Source: Magallana angulata (Eukaryota > Mollusca > Bivalvia > Ostreida > Ostreidae). From it: a stretch of 64,000 nt of DNA. Under the pieces are notes generated by a model. That model was not told the DNA's origin. It saw only the letters and a program-made list of their open reading frames with translations, and searched no databases. Below, in pieces: positions 22,814-38,000 of this stretch (the stretch's first letter is position 1; each line of letters starts with the position of its first letter). The translations under genes and the position numbers were made by a program. The stretch spans positions 2,108,001 to 2,172,000 of the forward strand of contig NC_069114.1 in NCBI RefSeq assembly GCF_025612915.1, read 5' to 3'.

Positions 22814-23026
22814 TTCATTAGAATTCGTGGTGGCTCAATTTTTGTGGTATTCGTTGGTAGTCCTTGTCCACAAATTTACTTCCTCAACGAAAACTTATTA
22901 TAAAAGGTTTGGTTTACCTACTGACAATGAAAACTGACTCGTTCACAAAATCACAACCCCATGAACAAGCAAAAATCCCGCATTCCACGAAAATTGACCC
23001 CCACGAAATTAAATGATTCCACAGTA
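22814..23026. mobile_element. Palindromic MITE, copy 1
   Basis: The right end 'cacgaaattaaatgattcca' (to TACTGT complement, 23026) is inverted relative to the left 'aattcgtggtggctcaattt'. The element is homologous to 24961-25142, whose ends are more complete. The left tip is degraded or replaced by the SINE-like tail. Confidence 0.6.
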
Positions 23027-23206
23027 TCCTTACTACTAAACCATTCGCATTCTTGCATTTTGTATTGTGGTGCATTAAATAGAGTGTGATTCAATTTGTT
23101 TAATTGGACTTTTTTGAGTAATGATAATTATTGATTTGATATAAATTTATTTTATCATGAATCAAATTATTCTCAAATTAAATTATTAAACTTTGTTTTC
23201 TTGTAG

Positions 23207-23787
23207 CATGAGGACCCCAAATTTCCGAAAGTATGCCAATGGAAAGCTGAATTTATCAGACTCACCAGCTGCAGTCTCTATTGCCAGAGAGAACAAGGCA
23301 AGGGGATACTGGGGGAAACCAAAGACGGATGAACATGTCAGAGCCATTGCCTTGAGACATATTCGCCAGCAGCATGGAGTAACCAGCAATGAAGTTGATG
23401 TACTGGGGCAACATGAACTTCAGTTTGGTACTTATAGAGGCCAAACTTTTAGGTGGATTCTGGAAAATTGCCTTGGATATGCGGGATGGTTGGTAATGAA
23501 AATGGAAATGGAGGCAGAATCCAGCAAGGAGCAACCAAAAGACAACAAAGAACAGACCATCAACAAACAAAAATTTCGGAAGTACATGATGCACTTTCCT
23601 GAGGGACGAGAGGCAGTCAAGATAAAGAGGGAAACTCATTCGTCTTTGAAGCAGGCTCCTTCCCCTCAATCGTCATCTGTTGGGAAGTCTTCGGAACTGA
23701 AGTCCCTGGTGTTAAGCAGCCATTTGACCCCTCACGCTCTACAGCATAGGGCCAGGAGACTACTGTCACCGAAGAAAGTTCAGCCTA
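23207..23787 (+). CDS. Exon: FGxYxGQTFxW motif region
   Basis: The acceptor is 'ttcttgtag', with the first possible Met at 23208 (MRTPNFRKYANGKLNLSDSP). It continues ARENKARGYWGKPKTDEHVR and HELQFGTYRGQTFRWILEN. The last motif resembles the FGKYKGK(T) signature of DUF3820/ExoX C-terminal-like domains. The end is basic (RARRLLSPKKVQPSKKK if unspliced). The donor is GTAAGA at 23788. Whether translation starts at 23208 or in an upstream exon is open. Reading past the donor gives a low-complexity tail, supporting the splice. Confidence 0.75.
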
Positions 23788-26700
23788 GTAAGAAAAAGCC
23801 TAGAATATTACATATATATTTACTTTTCCGGGGTTATTTTTTTTTGGGGGGGGGGGGGGGAAGAGATGATATTTTTCTGCTCATGCAGTTGTGTGACATA
23901 TCTTCCATATCTTCCATCCATCTTAATTTAAAATTCTTAATAATGAGCAAAGAAAAGTTTCAGATAGCAAAATTGTTTTCTTTAAAAATAATCAAAATTT
24001 TAACTTAGTCTTAATATGAGCAAAAAAGGTTCAATTCTCTTTGAACTTTTCATTGGGTTCAAAGATCATATTCATGACAATAATGAACATCACAAAAACT
24101 ACTAGACCATTTATTGCATTTTTAAATTACCTTAATAAATAAATTATTTATGCTTTTGAATGGTTTTGCATTCTGGCGCCTATGCATTTACAGAAACTGC
24201 AATAAAATAAAGAACTTTTTTTTTGCATGTAATGAACTTAGTTTCTTATTTATCAAGTATAAGATGTTTTTAAATTATTAGAGCTGTATCTGGGGAAAAT
24301 ATTGATGATTTTAGTAATCAGATTTCTTTCCTTTTTAAGCTATACCAACAGGCATGACTGATAATGCCCTCCTACATCATGTGCTGGAGATGGAGAAATC
24401 ACTTTACAGTATGTATCCAGTATTTACAAGTGATATAATTGTTTTGATTGAAATATAAATCTCTTGAATAAGTTTATTCTAATAATAATCATTTTAATAA
24501 TCTTCTGAGCTCACCTGAGAATTTTAAGTATGCAAGGAAAATGTAAAAAATATTCTCTAATCAGATCGACCAGAATACTTAGATAATTATATTCATATAT
24601 AGTGAAGATTCCAGTCTGTGCAAATCATGAACCCTCGGGTAGGATGGGGCCACAATGGGGGTAAAATTTCACACACACAAATGAAAACAAAAGAAATGTT
24701 TAAGAATCTTCTACCTAGACAATTTGGCCACACAAAAAAATCTGTAACTTCTGTGGATCAAGCATCATGATTTAGTGTAGATCCGGGGGGGGGGGGGGGG
24801 GCACAATTGTGGGGAGTGGGTCATTAACTTTTTACATTGGAATACATGTATATAGAGAGAGAAATGTCTTTATAAATCTTCTCAAAAACCTATTGACCAT
24901 TTCAAAAACTTTGAAGAATTATTTTTAATGTGTTAACTGTTGAGCAAGTTAAACATTATATACTGTGGAATCATTAAAGTTCGTGGTGGATCAATTTTCG
25001 TGGTATTCGTAGGTAGCCCTCGCCCACAAATTTACATCCTCAATGAAAAAACTAATCATAAAAGATTTGGTTTACCTATTGAAACTGAAAACTGAATCGT
25101 CCACGAAAATTGGCCCCCACGAAATTAAATGATTCTACAATAGTTGTTTGATTTTAAGGTATTTGAAAAATAACAGTGCTGTAAGTATATGAATGCACAT
25201 AATGGAAATGTGTGATGTAGCCCTCTTGCTTTGTGTTGTCTTTTGTACTCGGATGGTGTGTGTTTATAGCTTTCTTACATTGTGTGATGCATATGCTTTT
25301 TTAACTATGCGCATGTATATGTATATACATCTACATTACAATATTCACATTTTCTACTGTCTTTGTCTGTGATAAGCTTACCAATCAATTCTGAAACCTA
25401 AAACCCAATGATTTCATAAAAGATTAGCGACACAAAATGGGCGTCACAGTCTAATAGCATAACGGAAAAAAGGTATTGGCTGTGCTGCATAGTAATAGTA
25501 CATAGCATGTGCTACATGAAAAATATTGACTTAATTTATGTTGTATTTATGTGTAGAAATTGGAAATAATATAAATATAAGTATTAAGGATCACATCATT
25601 CTTTGCACGGGTATGTTAAGGCTGCCCGATTGATTTCACAGTGATGTGTAAAAAGTCACTTGTCACTTCATAAGTCACTTCATAAGATATGACGTCATAG
25701 TAAACTTGACGTCACGATCTGCATTCCTTTCAATTGTTCTAAGGGAATGTGTTGTTACATAATACATTTCACGTAATACATACGTAATACATACACTTCA
25801 TAAGATATGACGTCATAGTTAACTTGACGTCACGATCTGCATTCCTTTCAATTGTTCTAAGGGAATTTGTTTTGCCTCGGACTAGAAAGTCGCGACGTCA
25901 TTGGATGAAACGCGTCACGTGGGTGCCTTACAAATTTCTTTAAAAGGCAAGCGTCAAAATTTATAGCGCAACATGGCGGACGTAACGTTATTTGAACTGA
26001 TTTTCTACACAAACGTTTGTTTACATATCAAACTTTAGGTCCTCGACAAAACAAAACACTTATTAGGTTTGTTACTGACTGTTTAAAGAAATTTGTGGGG
26101 TCGGTAAAGTCCATAGAAGGCGAGGCGGAGCCGAGCCTTCTATGGACTTTACCGACCCCACAAATTTCTTTAAACAGTCAGTAACAAACCTAATAAGTAA
26201 TAGTGTTGTTACGTAATATGTGAATGTTATTGTGCATTATAAAACCACTTCATTCCTTTACATAGACGTTGTTGTAAATACTAGTGATACTAAATTCAAC
26301 ATCGCCAATATGGAGTATCAAAAACTCAACAGTTTTAAAGCTTTGTATTATGTAAAAAACTATTTATAAACTACTGGTTTTGAGACTCCCACTGATACGT
26401 GTAAACTAATGAATGGTGATATGTATATGCATGTAAAAAAACAGCTTGGCGCAAGTGAAAGATCAATACAATCTTAATATATTTTAATTAAACATGGGAG
26501 AGAAAATAAGTACCATTGTGCATATTGCTGGGGGAAACCTACCAATTGACCCAATTTTGTGTAAATCAACTTTAAAAGGTAAAAACGTGCCTTATTTTCA
26601 TGATGAGGCATAATGTTTTGAAAATTTTTCAAATAAACGAAATGGTAATACGAACCCCCAGCAAAACTGCAAAATACATTACTTTAATAATCAAATGATT

Positions 26701-29700
26701 TTTCATAAAAATACTTTTGATTTAATGTCATTATTCACTTGCCCCGGTGAGATTTATATAGATTATTTACCGGGTTAGGATACGCCCATTACGTGCTTAA
26801 GAAAAATGTGTGACGTCACAAAAAATCATCAAATATAGTGCTTGATATCACTGTTAATTTATGTAATTAAAGTTTGAAAAAATTCGCTCTGTTAAAGTTT
26901 TCTTTCGATAATAAAATAGTATTGTTTTTCGGTATAAATTTAGCTTCGGACAGCCTAAACATAGCCGCATGAATATTATTAGGTGATAATTTCGGTTGGA
27001 GCATGGTCAAATCTATCATAAAGTCATTAGGGCTTTATTGGGTTTGACCACGCCCCAACCGAAATTATCACCTCATAATACTTAAAAGAATGATTCTTTA
27101 TTCCTAAAATAATGCTTTTGATGTTGACAAACCCTTAAAATATCTACTTAAAACATAATGTTAAATTTTAGAGATAATAATATTATGGCTCATAATTTAA
27201 AAATTAAATCCCAAAATCTTCATTAATTTGCTGTTATTTTGTACCAGGTATAGAATTCAGGTACATGAATATATACTAGACTCATGTACGTTTGATAAAG
27301 ATTGTTGTGCAGGTTAATTCTTGAAATATAGGCTGGGTATATATGCATGTAATTCATGATTAAAAAAATAGTGACTATGTATATTTTTAGTTCTATGCAA
27401 GGTAAAGTATGTGAACTTACCATGTTTACCTCACTACACCTAGACTTGTACTCTTTATGACTTTATATTAAAGATGGCGAATTAAATGTGTTAATTGTTA
27501 AGTTGTTATCAATCGAATAGATAAATATTGTCAAAGCTACGTGAAAAAATGTAAAGTACCATGAGGCTTCAGAACTGCATATCATGAATTTAAATTCATC
27601 GGGGGCTTTAGGTTGTTAATGTTTTATATGTCTCTTAAGATAAAAAAAATGCGTTTTAATTATAAGGTGCTGGACCACCCACAGCCACCATGACAGCTGG
27701 ACCACCCACAGCCACCATGACAGCTGGACCACCCACAGCCACCATGACTGCTGGACCAGCCACTGCCACCATGACAACCAGAATCCCCACAGCCACCATG
27801 ACTGCTGGACCACCCACAGCCACCATGACAGCTGGACCACCCACAGCCACCATGACAGCTGGACCACCCACAGCCACCATGACTGCTGGACCACCCTCAG
27901 CCACAATGACAGCTGGACCACCCACAGCCACCATGACTGCTGGAGCCCACATAGCCACCATGACAGCTGGACCACCCACAGCCACCATGACAGCTGGACC
28001 ACCCACAGCCACCATGACAGCTGGACCACCCACAGCCACCATGACAACCAGAATCCCCACAGGCACCATGACGAGCAGAGCCCACATAGCCACCATGACT
28101 GCTGGACCACCCACAGCTACTATGACTGCTGGACCACCCACAGCCACCATGACTGCTGGACCACCCACAGCCACCATGACAACCAGAATCCCCACAGGCA
28201 CCATGACGAGCAGAGCCCCTGCAGCCGCCATGACCGTCGGACCACTCACAGCTGCAGTTACTGCTGGACCACCCACAGCCACCTTAACTCTCGGATTACT
28301 GGCTTCTGAATCAGGTACTTCCTTTTTTAAACTACATTAATCTTCAAAAGATGTTTGAGTATTCTCCGTTTCTTTACATCAGTAGTGACATTGAATTTAT
28401 GGCTTTAGAAAAATAAAAATATTTGTTCATATAAATAGCCAACAAGTAAATATAAGCTATAATTCCACCTTATTTGTATTTAAGTCTTTGCAATGTTCAC
28501 ATATATTTATTCATGTACATACATGTAGAAATTCATCATTACAAAATCTGAGAGCTCATATTTAATTTCCTCTATACACGTTTGTGTACATGTTACTTTT
28601 TTATCTCCACATGCAGATAGATATGTGTAGCCTAAAAAATAAATCACATCTGATGATTTCATTACTTGTTTTGCCTATTTTGAGATATTATATAAAAAGT
28701 AATAGAATATAAGTCCCTAACACCATATATATAATACGTGTAAATTTCATGAAATGTTCTATATAAAAGGTATTGAATTGAAAAGATATTGTGATTACAG
28801 ATAATAACCAAATACAGATCTTTATGTTCAAAATGTTCTTTCTTAAATTGTCAAATTCATTGCCCATTGGGGAGGGGGGGGGGGGGGGCAAATATGACCA
28901 TATACTATTGTATTGAACATTTTTATTTTTATATGACCATATATTGAACCATATTTATTTTGGTTTTGTTTGTCACTCAGGTATTCCTCCAACTCTCGCC
29001 CCTCCCTCCTCCACCTTTATTTATCATCAAAGGAGTCTCAGATTAGGGTTTAGACTCCAAAAATAAAGGTTGAACTGTTAAAATGAGACTCCATAATGGT
29101 TTCTTTTATAGGCTTTGCTTTTCAGGTGACCATGAAGGCCTGTGGACTCTTCTTTTTAATTGAGCATGTTTTTGAATATTTTTATGTTTATTTGCAGGTG
29201 ATATCTGTTTACCAGCAGGCTGGAAACAAACCCTCCCTAAAGCAGACCACCTCTGGGTTTCCAAGGCCCTGTTTCGTTTCAGTCCAGGAGGAAGAGTTGA
29301 GTTTGACCTAGACAAAATAGATAGAGTATGGTTTTATCCACCACAGCCATCCTTGTCCTGCACCATAAAACCCCGTGTAGACAGATACTTTTCCCGCCCC
29401 CTTTTCCTCTGGATGCCACGAAGATTATGGCTAGTCAAACTATATTGCCCTCAACAAGGTTGCAACAGAGTTGAGTTAACTTCTGTGGGGATATACAATA
29501 AAGTCAGACAGGTCCTTGATGTTAACGGTTACTATACCATTGCCGGAGAGACTCTGATATGTCCTGCTTGCAAAAAAAGAATGGTTAGCTGGAACCAGAA
29601 AATTATCCAACAGTTGGACTTAGGACATCAGCTGCAGTTTCCGTGCATCCTTACTTACCGTTATGCTTGTGACCTTAAAATTATTCGCCTTCTTAGACAG

Positions 29701-31947
29701 CGTGGGATCGGCAATAGTGCCAGCCAGATAAGAGCCAAAATTCAAGAGCAGCACAGTGAAGTCTGGTTACAGAAATGCATCCAGTACATGACAGACTGCC
29801 AAGGGTTTTCACTTGCAGCTGCAACTGGACTTATCTTGCCGCCAAGACATGAAGAGCCACCCACCCTGGCTCCTGTACCTCAGTATCGCTGGCTGATGCA
29901 AGTGTATGCCCAGGATGTAATGCAGCGGATTGAAGAAGTGAAATCAAATATCACCTCCCTGCTTGGAAACATCCTGAAAATTGATTCCACCAAAAAGGTC
30001 GTTAAGAAACTGGCTGGTGAAAGTTCAAAGACAGCTATGTGGGCCACTAATGTTGGGAATGAGTATGGTCAAGTAATTATGTCCGTCCTTACAACTGGTG
30101 AAGGCTTTGGACTAAGTCCAATGATTCGTGGCTTGATCAGGCGTTACAAAGAGGCAGAAGTTCCACCCCCTCATCTCCTCTATGTTGACAGAGATTGCTG
30201 TGGGAACAATCAACTGAGAAGAATGTTTTCTGACTGGCCGGAGCTGTCGATACGATTGGACATCTGGCACTTCATGAGACGTCTGTCTGTTGGCTGCACA
30301 ACAGATGCCCATGCACTGTATGCCACTTTTATGTCTCGGCTCAGCCAGTGCATATACATGTGGGATCCTGAAGATGTAGAAGCTTTGGTAGCTGCAAAGA
30401 AGTCTGAGTTGGAAGCCATGCATGTGGAAAACCAGACGGATGATGATGTTTTTCGCCACATAAAGACCAGTGAATTGGCCATGCACTGTAGGAGAACAAC
30501 TCGAGGTGTTGAGGAGACCACCCGCCTCATCTCCCAGTTGATCCAGTCTCTAGATGGTGACAAAGGGCGAGACACCCAAGGAGTGCCCCTTATCAACAGT
30601 GAGCGGATGGCAGAGATCTGGAAACAGCAGCAGAAGCATGTGCAATGTATCCAGGATCCTCCAAATGTCCAGTTATACACTCAAACTGGTGTAAGCAAGA
30701 AAGGAGGAGGCCCCCTTCCTGTATATCGTTGTGCGAGGGGATCAACATCTTTGGAATGTTTCCATCTGCACTTGGCTAGGTTCATCCCAGGTAATAACCT
30801 TCCAATGTTATCATCACATAGATTTATTTAAAAGTAATATTACAAGTTAATATTGTAATGTATTTTTTCATTGTATTTAATTTTGATTTTGTAGGTACGC
30901 TTGCAAATGCCACCCTGTTTCAAGCATATCTGTTAGATGGCCTTAACAGGTGGAATCAAGACAGAGGATCAGCTGCCACCACCACTTCATCTTCTGAACC
31001 GCAAACGTACAGTGGTCTTCTCCGCCATACTGCAAACTCACTTGGAGAAACGGTCTTTGGAAAAAAGATGGTTCCATCATATACTGCCCCTCACAAATAT
31101 ACTGGTAAGCAGCACATGGTTTTGTTAATCTTATTTAAATAATAGAAGTATTAAAATTCAGTACTCTGGCTTTATTGCCAAAGTAAATCATTTTTCTTTT
31201 CTCATTTGAAATGAGATACAAAATTAAGACATCAACACTTAAGAAATGCTGTAGTTTATTTTTATATTTTTTAATTTTCATTTTAAGTTTTATTTTAATT
31301 CTCAAAATTATGATATTTTCATATACCACATTAAGGTAACAATTCTTTATTTTCATGTTAAGGTGAACTCCTTGGAGTAGAATATCTCTACAGCCAGACA
31401 GGGAAGGTGCTGCAAGATATTGACCATGATGATGCGGAGGAAGAGGTAGAGAAGAAGCAGGAGGAGGAAGTAGAGGAAGAAGAGGACGACGAAGGATTTG
31501 GGGATGCTGAGGATTTCATTGATTTCACGATTCCACCTTTAGAAGTCCCTCCCCCATCTTCTACGGAGCAGCACTCCTCACCCTCAGTGACAGTCCAGAG
31601 GCAGCCAAAACCTATCCAGTCATCTTCTATGGAGCAGCACTCCTCACCCTCAGTGACAGTCCAGAGGCAGCCAAAACCTATCCAGCCATCGTCTACGGAG
31701 CAGCACTCCTCACCCTCAGTGACAGTCCAGAGGCAGCCAAAACCTATCCTGCACATACCTACGGTAGAGGAATATCGACAAGCTGCTGTGTCAGGTATGT
31801 TTCTTTCTCTCCTAGATTGATACCAACTGAATTGTTCGATTATTTATCCCTAAAGTTGCACACAAACACCCACTGTTTGTTTAACTTTCTTCTCTTATTT
31901 TCTTTTCAATTCTAATTTGACCAATTCCCTTCCTCTATCTCCCTCTT

Positions 31948-31982
<35 letters not shown>

Positions 31983-32025
31983 CGCTCTGCTTATGTTTTT
32001 AATGAATAATATTATTAAATGTGTT

Positions 32026-32067
<42 letters not shown>

Positions 32068-35000
32068 TTATGTTTTATATTTTTAAAATTGTTAAACATG
32101 TTTTAAAGGTCTACTGGAAAGTTCTGTCCCCAGCTCACCTCATTCTATTCAAAAGGAAGACCAGAGGGAGATCACTGAAACTGACGACGTAGCTCAAGTA
32201 TTCCGATTAGAAAGAGCAGACGCATCAATAGGTACAGTACATTTTTAGAATGGGAAACATTAGTGACTTGATTTTGTATGTGATATCATTTTAATTAAAT
32301 TTTTTCTTCATATTTAGGAGTAGGAGATTTAGAGCGCAATGTTGCTCCAAAACCATTTTTACCTATATTATTGTTCATATTTTTTTGAATATCATGTAAA
32401 AAAAAATGGTGTTGGAGCAGGCAAACTTTTTGTGAAATTAGCTCATATTAACATATTATATTTCAATTATGACTTTGAAAATAATTTTTCGTTTTAAACC
32501 TGAACTAGATATATGTTAACCTATCTTTAAGCCAATTTCTAAAGCTCTGTTCATAGCTTTGAACTTTGGAGCATAAAAATACTTTATCCCGCACATAGTC
32601 TTTTTATGGGGTTTGAATATTTCCTATTATGGCTCTTTTAAATTGCATTCACTCATTTTTAGTTAAAACTACATAAATAGTTAAAACTTGTCTTTTGTTT
32701 AGGACTTAAAGTATTGTTTGTCTTTACATTTGAAGAAAAAAAACAACTGTTTCAATTATCTTACAGCTGAGGGTATTACAGTATCAGAGACAGAGATACA
32801 ATCTGAAAGTGCTGAGGTAGGAACTTTGATACATATGTACTTGTAAAATGATTTAAAGGATAAAACTGAATAAAGTAGACGATGTGTCATTTTCTTTATA
32901 GTCCTTATCAAGATTCTTGTTTAAGTTCGAAAGTTGCAATGAAAGTAACATTGATATCTTGTAGGATCTCGGGTCTGTTGGTCCAGATAACATTCCTGGC
33001 TTTGACAAAGTGCATACACTTGCAGACTTTCTTGTCGGACTAAAGGATAAAAGCCAGGCATTGTCTGATCAACAGGTTGCTGAAATTACAAAACTATGGA
33101 ATAATCTTGTCGACTATGACAAACAAGGCACTGTATTTTCTGCAAGATACAGAAAAACGCAAAGTAAAGGGAGATTTAGGGCTACAAAAACAACAGTGTC
33201 AGCCGGAGTTGAAAGTGTGAGAAGGTATGTATTAGAATGAAGTGCAGCACTTGTGTGATCATGCATTCCATGGTATGAGTGTCATAGGAGGGGGGGGGGG
33301 GGGGGGTTGAATAGATGTGAAATAGGTGTGAAAATATTTTTAAACTGTATAAAGGCCCTCTCACAATTGATGTATAAAATATTTAAATTATACATGAATA
33401 ATTTGAAAGTTTACAATGTACCTGTAGTTTATATTCCTTCCACATTCATAAATGTTGATCACTTTTTTTATAGGTGCTTTCTTGGACCAAACACTGGACC
33501 AGCCCAATGGCCAGACTGCAACAGATATGTAGAGGCAGTCATCAGCAAACTGTGCCAACTTTTCCCCGGCTCCAAACGTAATCCCCAGGGCATTAAAGTT
33601 GATAGATGGACTCTTATTGGCCGAGCATATGAACATATTCGCCAGTGCATTTTAAGTAATGCTCAAGTAATGGCCAATACATCATTGCAACTGCCATCTA
33701 TCAACAAAACCACCTTAACACAATGGTAGGTAAACGATACCAGTTCATTTAAAAGTACACCTTATTTGTTAATTGAAGAGAATTGTATCTTTTTTAATAT
33801 CTCACTGATTATGCTGAATCTCAACTCGCTTTTAATGAGGCCAAACACAGTTCAAGTGCAGTTGACTGCGCAGCATTTCAAGGTCACCTGAGTCACTTAG
33901 GTGACCAATTGCAATAGTTCTCCTTCTATCATTGTGCATTGTCCATTGTGTGTAAACAGATTCTTGAAAACTACAAGGCCAATCTATAATATTGTTGGTG
34001 TTAAGCATCTCTAAGATAAGAGGTTTCAATTATTTCTTTTTGGCATTATCTTGCTCATAATAAACCCCAAAAAGCCTGTTGGTAAGGAGCAATGAGCTTG
34101 ACTTGAAGTGTCAAAAACACAATCCAAATCAAAAAGGGAAAATCAAAATTCCTTTTTTTTGACCCCATTTTTCATATCTGCATCCATATAAACCCCTTTA
34201 TGCCAATAATAAGCCTTTACAAGTCAAAGTTCATGGAATTTTCCTGAATCTTTGACATTTAAATGCATTACACAGACATTTAAAATGAGTAACGTTCCTC
34301 TTATTCTTATAAAAACTTATGAAGCATCAGAGGAACGTTCCTCTTTACCTAAACTAAAATCTCTACATTTCATATGAGGAACGTTCCTCTTTTCATTTCA
34401 ACAAAAATCAAACAATATGTCGACATTTTCTCTACATTTCATATGAGGAACATTCCTCTTTTCACTTCAACAGAAATCTTCACAAAGAATCTGAGGAATG
34501 TTCCTCTTTTCACTTTAACAGAAATCTTCACAAGGAATCTGAGGAACGTTCCTCTTTTCACTTCAACAGAAATTCTGACAATTCATCTGAGGAACGTTCC
34601 TCTGTTCACTTCAACAGAAATCTTGACAAGTCATCTGAGGAACGTTCCTCTTTTCACTACTTTATATAAACTGAAATCCTGACAAAGCATCTGAGGAACG
34701 TTCCTGACTTGAAATCTTTACACTGTATCTTAGGAACGTTTCTCATTTCACTTCATCTGAAAGCTACATAAAGCATCTGAGGAACGTACAATCTTTCACA
34801 AGTTGATTGTTTACTTTTTACATGAAATCTGTATAAAGCATCTGAGGAACGTTCCTCTTTTTCCTTAAATTGAAATCTTTACAATGCATTCGAGGAAAGT
34901 TCCTCATTTCATTTAACAAAATGTTTACTTCTCACCCGAGGACTTCAAAACATTTCCTTTTTAGTATTTTAATCATTACGCAAAATGTGACTAGCAACAA

Positions 35001-38000
35001 TCCTCTTTGTAAAACTAATAAAAGACAAATTGAAACAACGATTTTGACAAACCAAAAGTAAACTAATTAATCATTCTTAAGGAGACTCAGAGTCTCAACT
35101 GACGTCATCGTAAGACGTTGACTTCAAGGTGGATAACATCGATTTTGAAGATCTAGAAGAGGCGAAATGATTAAAATACTTCTGAACATTTTTCTAAGGA
35201 TTCACTTTTTTTAAAAATAATTTTTATAATAAATAAATTTTAAAAATATAAAAACGTTACATGATAACCTGAATATTTGAACATTTTACTCTGCATTTGT
35301 GTTTTACGACATTGAAACTATTTCCTTTAAGTATTGTGCAATACCTTGTGCAGAGGGCGCAAAATTGTAAACCAGCGACTGACCTTAAGTTTATTGTTTC
35401 TATACCCCCCGCAAACAAAGTTTAGGGGGTATATAAGAATCACCTTGTCCGTCCGTCCGACTATCCGTCTGTTCGTCTTCTGTGCAATTGGACTTTTTAA
35501 AAAAGTTTTGCTTAAATTAATTGTAAATAATTGATGTGCGATTGTCAACATTTTACTGGAAAATCCTGATTTCATTTTTAATATCTATCATAATGCAAAT
35601 TGATATGATACATTGCGGTGATTATTATTGCAGGGATGATTTTCACTAAAACCCCTATTGCACTTGTAGCTAATAAGCACAATTGAAATTTAGAAGACAT
35701 GCTAATTATGTCACTTATTAAATAACTTGTTTAACAAGTGTGCAAAATTACTCCTGATAATAGCGGGTTTGCAGCTCATAATTTAACAATTTTAAATATA
35801 AAATCAAAAACTTTGTGTCAAGCCGCTGAAACAGCAATATGATAAATAAGATAAGGACTGATGAAAAAGGGTGCACACACACACACACACACACCGTAAA
35901 CTCGAGGTCACAACTCTAAGCACATTATGAGCACTCAGTTGGAGCACAGTCATTTGTTAGTAAAAGTTTGTAGGAATGCAGTTTCACGCTGCAGGAGCTG
36001 AGTAGAAGCCCTTGGTCAACTGTCACATTTTCACCTTGTAAAAATTTAAAATACAACTGTACAATGTTTTTGAATTTCCCCGCGAACCCACAGCAATTCC
36101 AGAAATATAACAGTATCGTGAAACTCTGGGGGAATGCAATCTGGTGTGACAGGACCTAAGCTTTGAGAAAACAATCAGGTTACCAGAAATTTGCATTTGT
36201 CAAATTCTTTGAGCTGGATGATAGTAACAAACATTATTAGGATGTAAAATTTGAATTACAGTTCTCATATGAAATGCAATCATTATATTAATACACATGT
36301 AAATTATATTATCTTACACTAGCTAACAAATACCCCCACCCCCTTCCTAATAAAATCACAACATACATTATATTTCAATAGTGTACTCGTAGTTTTGATA
36401 AATCTACAAATCTACCTCAGGTATTAAGTAGGATATTTTAGGTAAAAAAAAACAACTCACTTTTTGGCTTTCTTGGAGTACCTCATGTTTATCAACTAGA
36501 AAATATCTAATATCAAAATACTCCAGTATATTCTGTAAATAACTTCTCAGCATGCATGGTCAATAGAAATGTCATGACCTAAAGCCCATATTCCTCTGCT
36601 TCATTTGGTTTGCTAATGTCACCGCCGGCCATTTCAAGCTGTTGTTACATGCACATGCTAAGGTCCTCTATCAGATGTCAATCACTAACTGGATGCTGAT
36701 AAGATGTTTGGGGTGTGCTAATAATAGTAACTGTGTGAAATTTGAGAGCTTTCAACAGCAGATCACTGCTTTAGGAACAGATGCAAAATGTGGTCGCAAA
36801 TTTAATTTAAAATCAAAGCTGCATGTGTACTTTATGAAGCAGAACAGAAATATTGTTTGGAAATTGCAGTTGCAAACTTTGCAGGATGCATGCATCAAGG
36901 TAATAAATACTTTTATTATATCCAAAAGTTTAAAATACATAACTGAGTTTCTTTTGCTCTTCTGCTATTTTACTACACTCAAGATTCTTGATTATCTGAT
37001 ATTTAAAAAAAATTATTGTAATCATCAAATTTTGAAAATGATGTGCAAAATTAAGATAAAATCATAATACAATGTAATGTTATAGGTAATGATGATTGGC
37101 AGTGTCAAAATATTTTGCCTGGTGGATTTTGATTTGAAATCACTGCATTTGAATTGTTTGCTGGTCTAGAGGATGGGGAGCATTAATTTGGACAGAGCTT
37201 GATCGGGATGGAAGATGCTTGAAGATTAAGGTTTGTTATTCTTAATTTAAAATTAATCTCACACTATAGCTGTCCTTCTGGAACTACTCCCACAAGGCTC
37301 TTTTGAAACAGCGTAATCTGCTAGCCACTTCTCATTTTACAGGTTATCAATTTCCCCTACAAGTGCTTATCAACAGACAACGCCATTGCTAGGAAAATGG
37401 CCCTCTTGGGACAAATGAATTCAGTAACACTATTAACTCCATTTACATGATGTGAGTTTTAGATCTTGCAAATCAGATTTTGTAAATAGGAAAATCATAA
37501 ACAGATATTAGGTCATATGGAATAGGAACATGCTCTATTTAAGAAAAAGTTAAATATTAAATATATGATTAATCTGCCAAAATGAATAATCACACAATTG
37601 TAACCTGTACAAATGTGAAAGGATTAATCTAATGCGTGCACAGGGGCCCATTTCAAAAAGCAAACTTAAGACTAAGTTATATCTTAGGTAAGAACTTTTT
37701 CCTAAGTTCATTACTTATCCGTTTCACTATTCCAGTTGTATATTATGAATTTTAACTTTAAGACAGGTAAATTGATGTTTTAGGAACAAACTTAACATGG
37801 TGACTGTTTATATTACACATGTATATTGAAATGAATTATATGCACATTTAAGTTGAACAAAAATACTAGATAACGGGTATCATTAAGACTTTTTCACTTT
37901 ACTTCTAATTTATTTAAACATGTTTTATTGAATAAATTCAATAGGATTGGACAACAGGCATAGCCTATGTATGTCCTCTCCTTGTAATATATCCACTTTA

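Noticed and set aside
27616-28282. Long open frames on the minus strand and in a second frame through the 27-bp minisatellite
   Set aside because: A repeat unit divisible by three without stops opens several frames at once. Only the plus-strand PPTATMTAG frame joins both neighbouring exons in phase.
28979-29070. Alternative exon starting at the acceptor near 28980
   Set aside because: In the required phase it meets a stop after ~29 codons without a donor, whereas the acceptor at 29197 continues in frame into the family-typical sequence.
37627-37700. 'ggggcccatttcaaaaagca' as a terminal inverted repeat of another DNA transposon
   Set aside because: It resembles tips of known elements, but I could not find a matching inverted end nearby.
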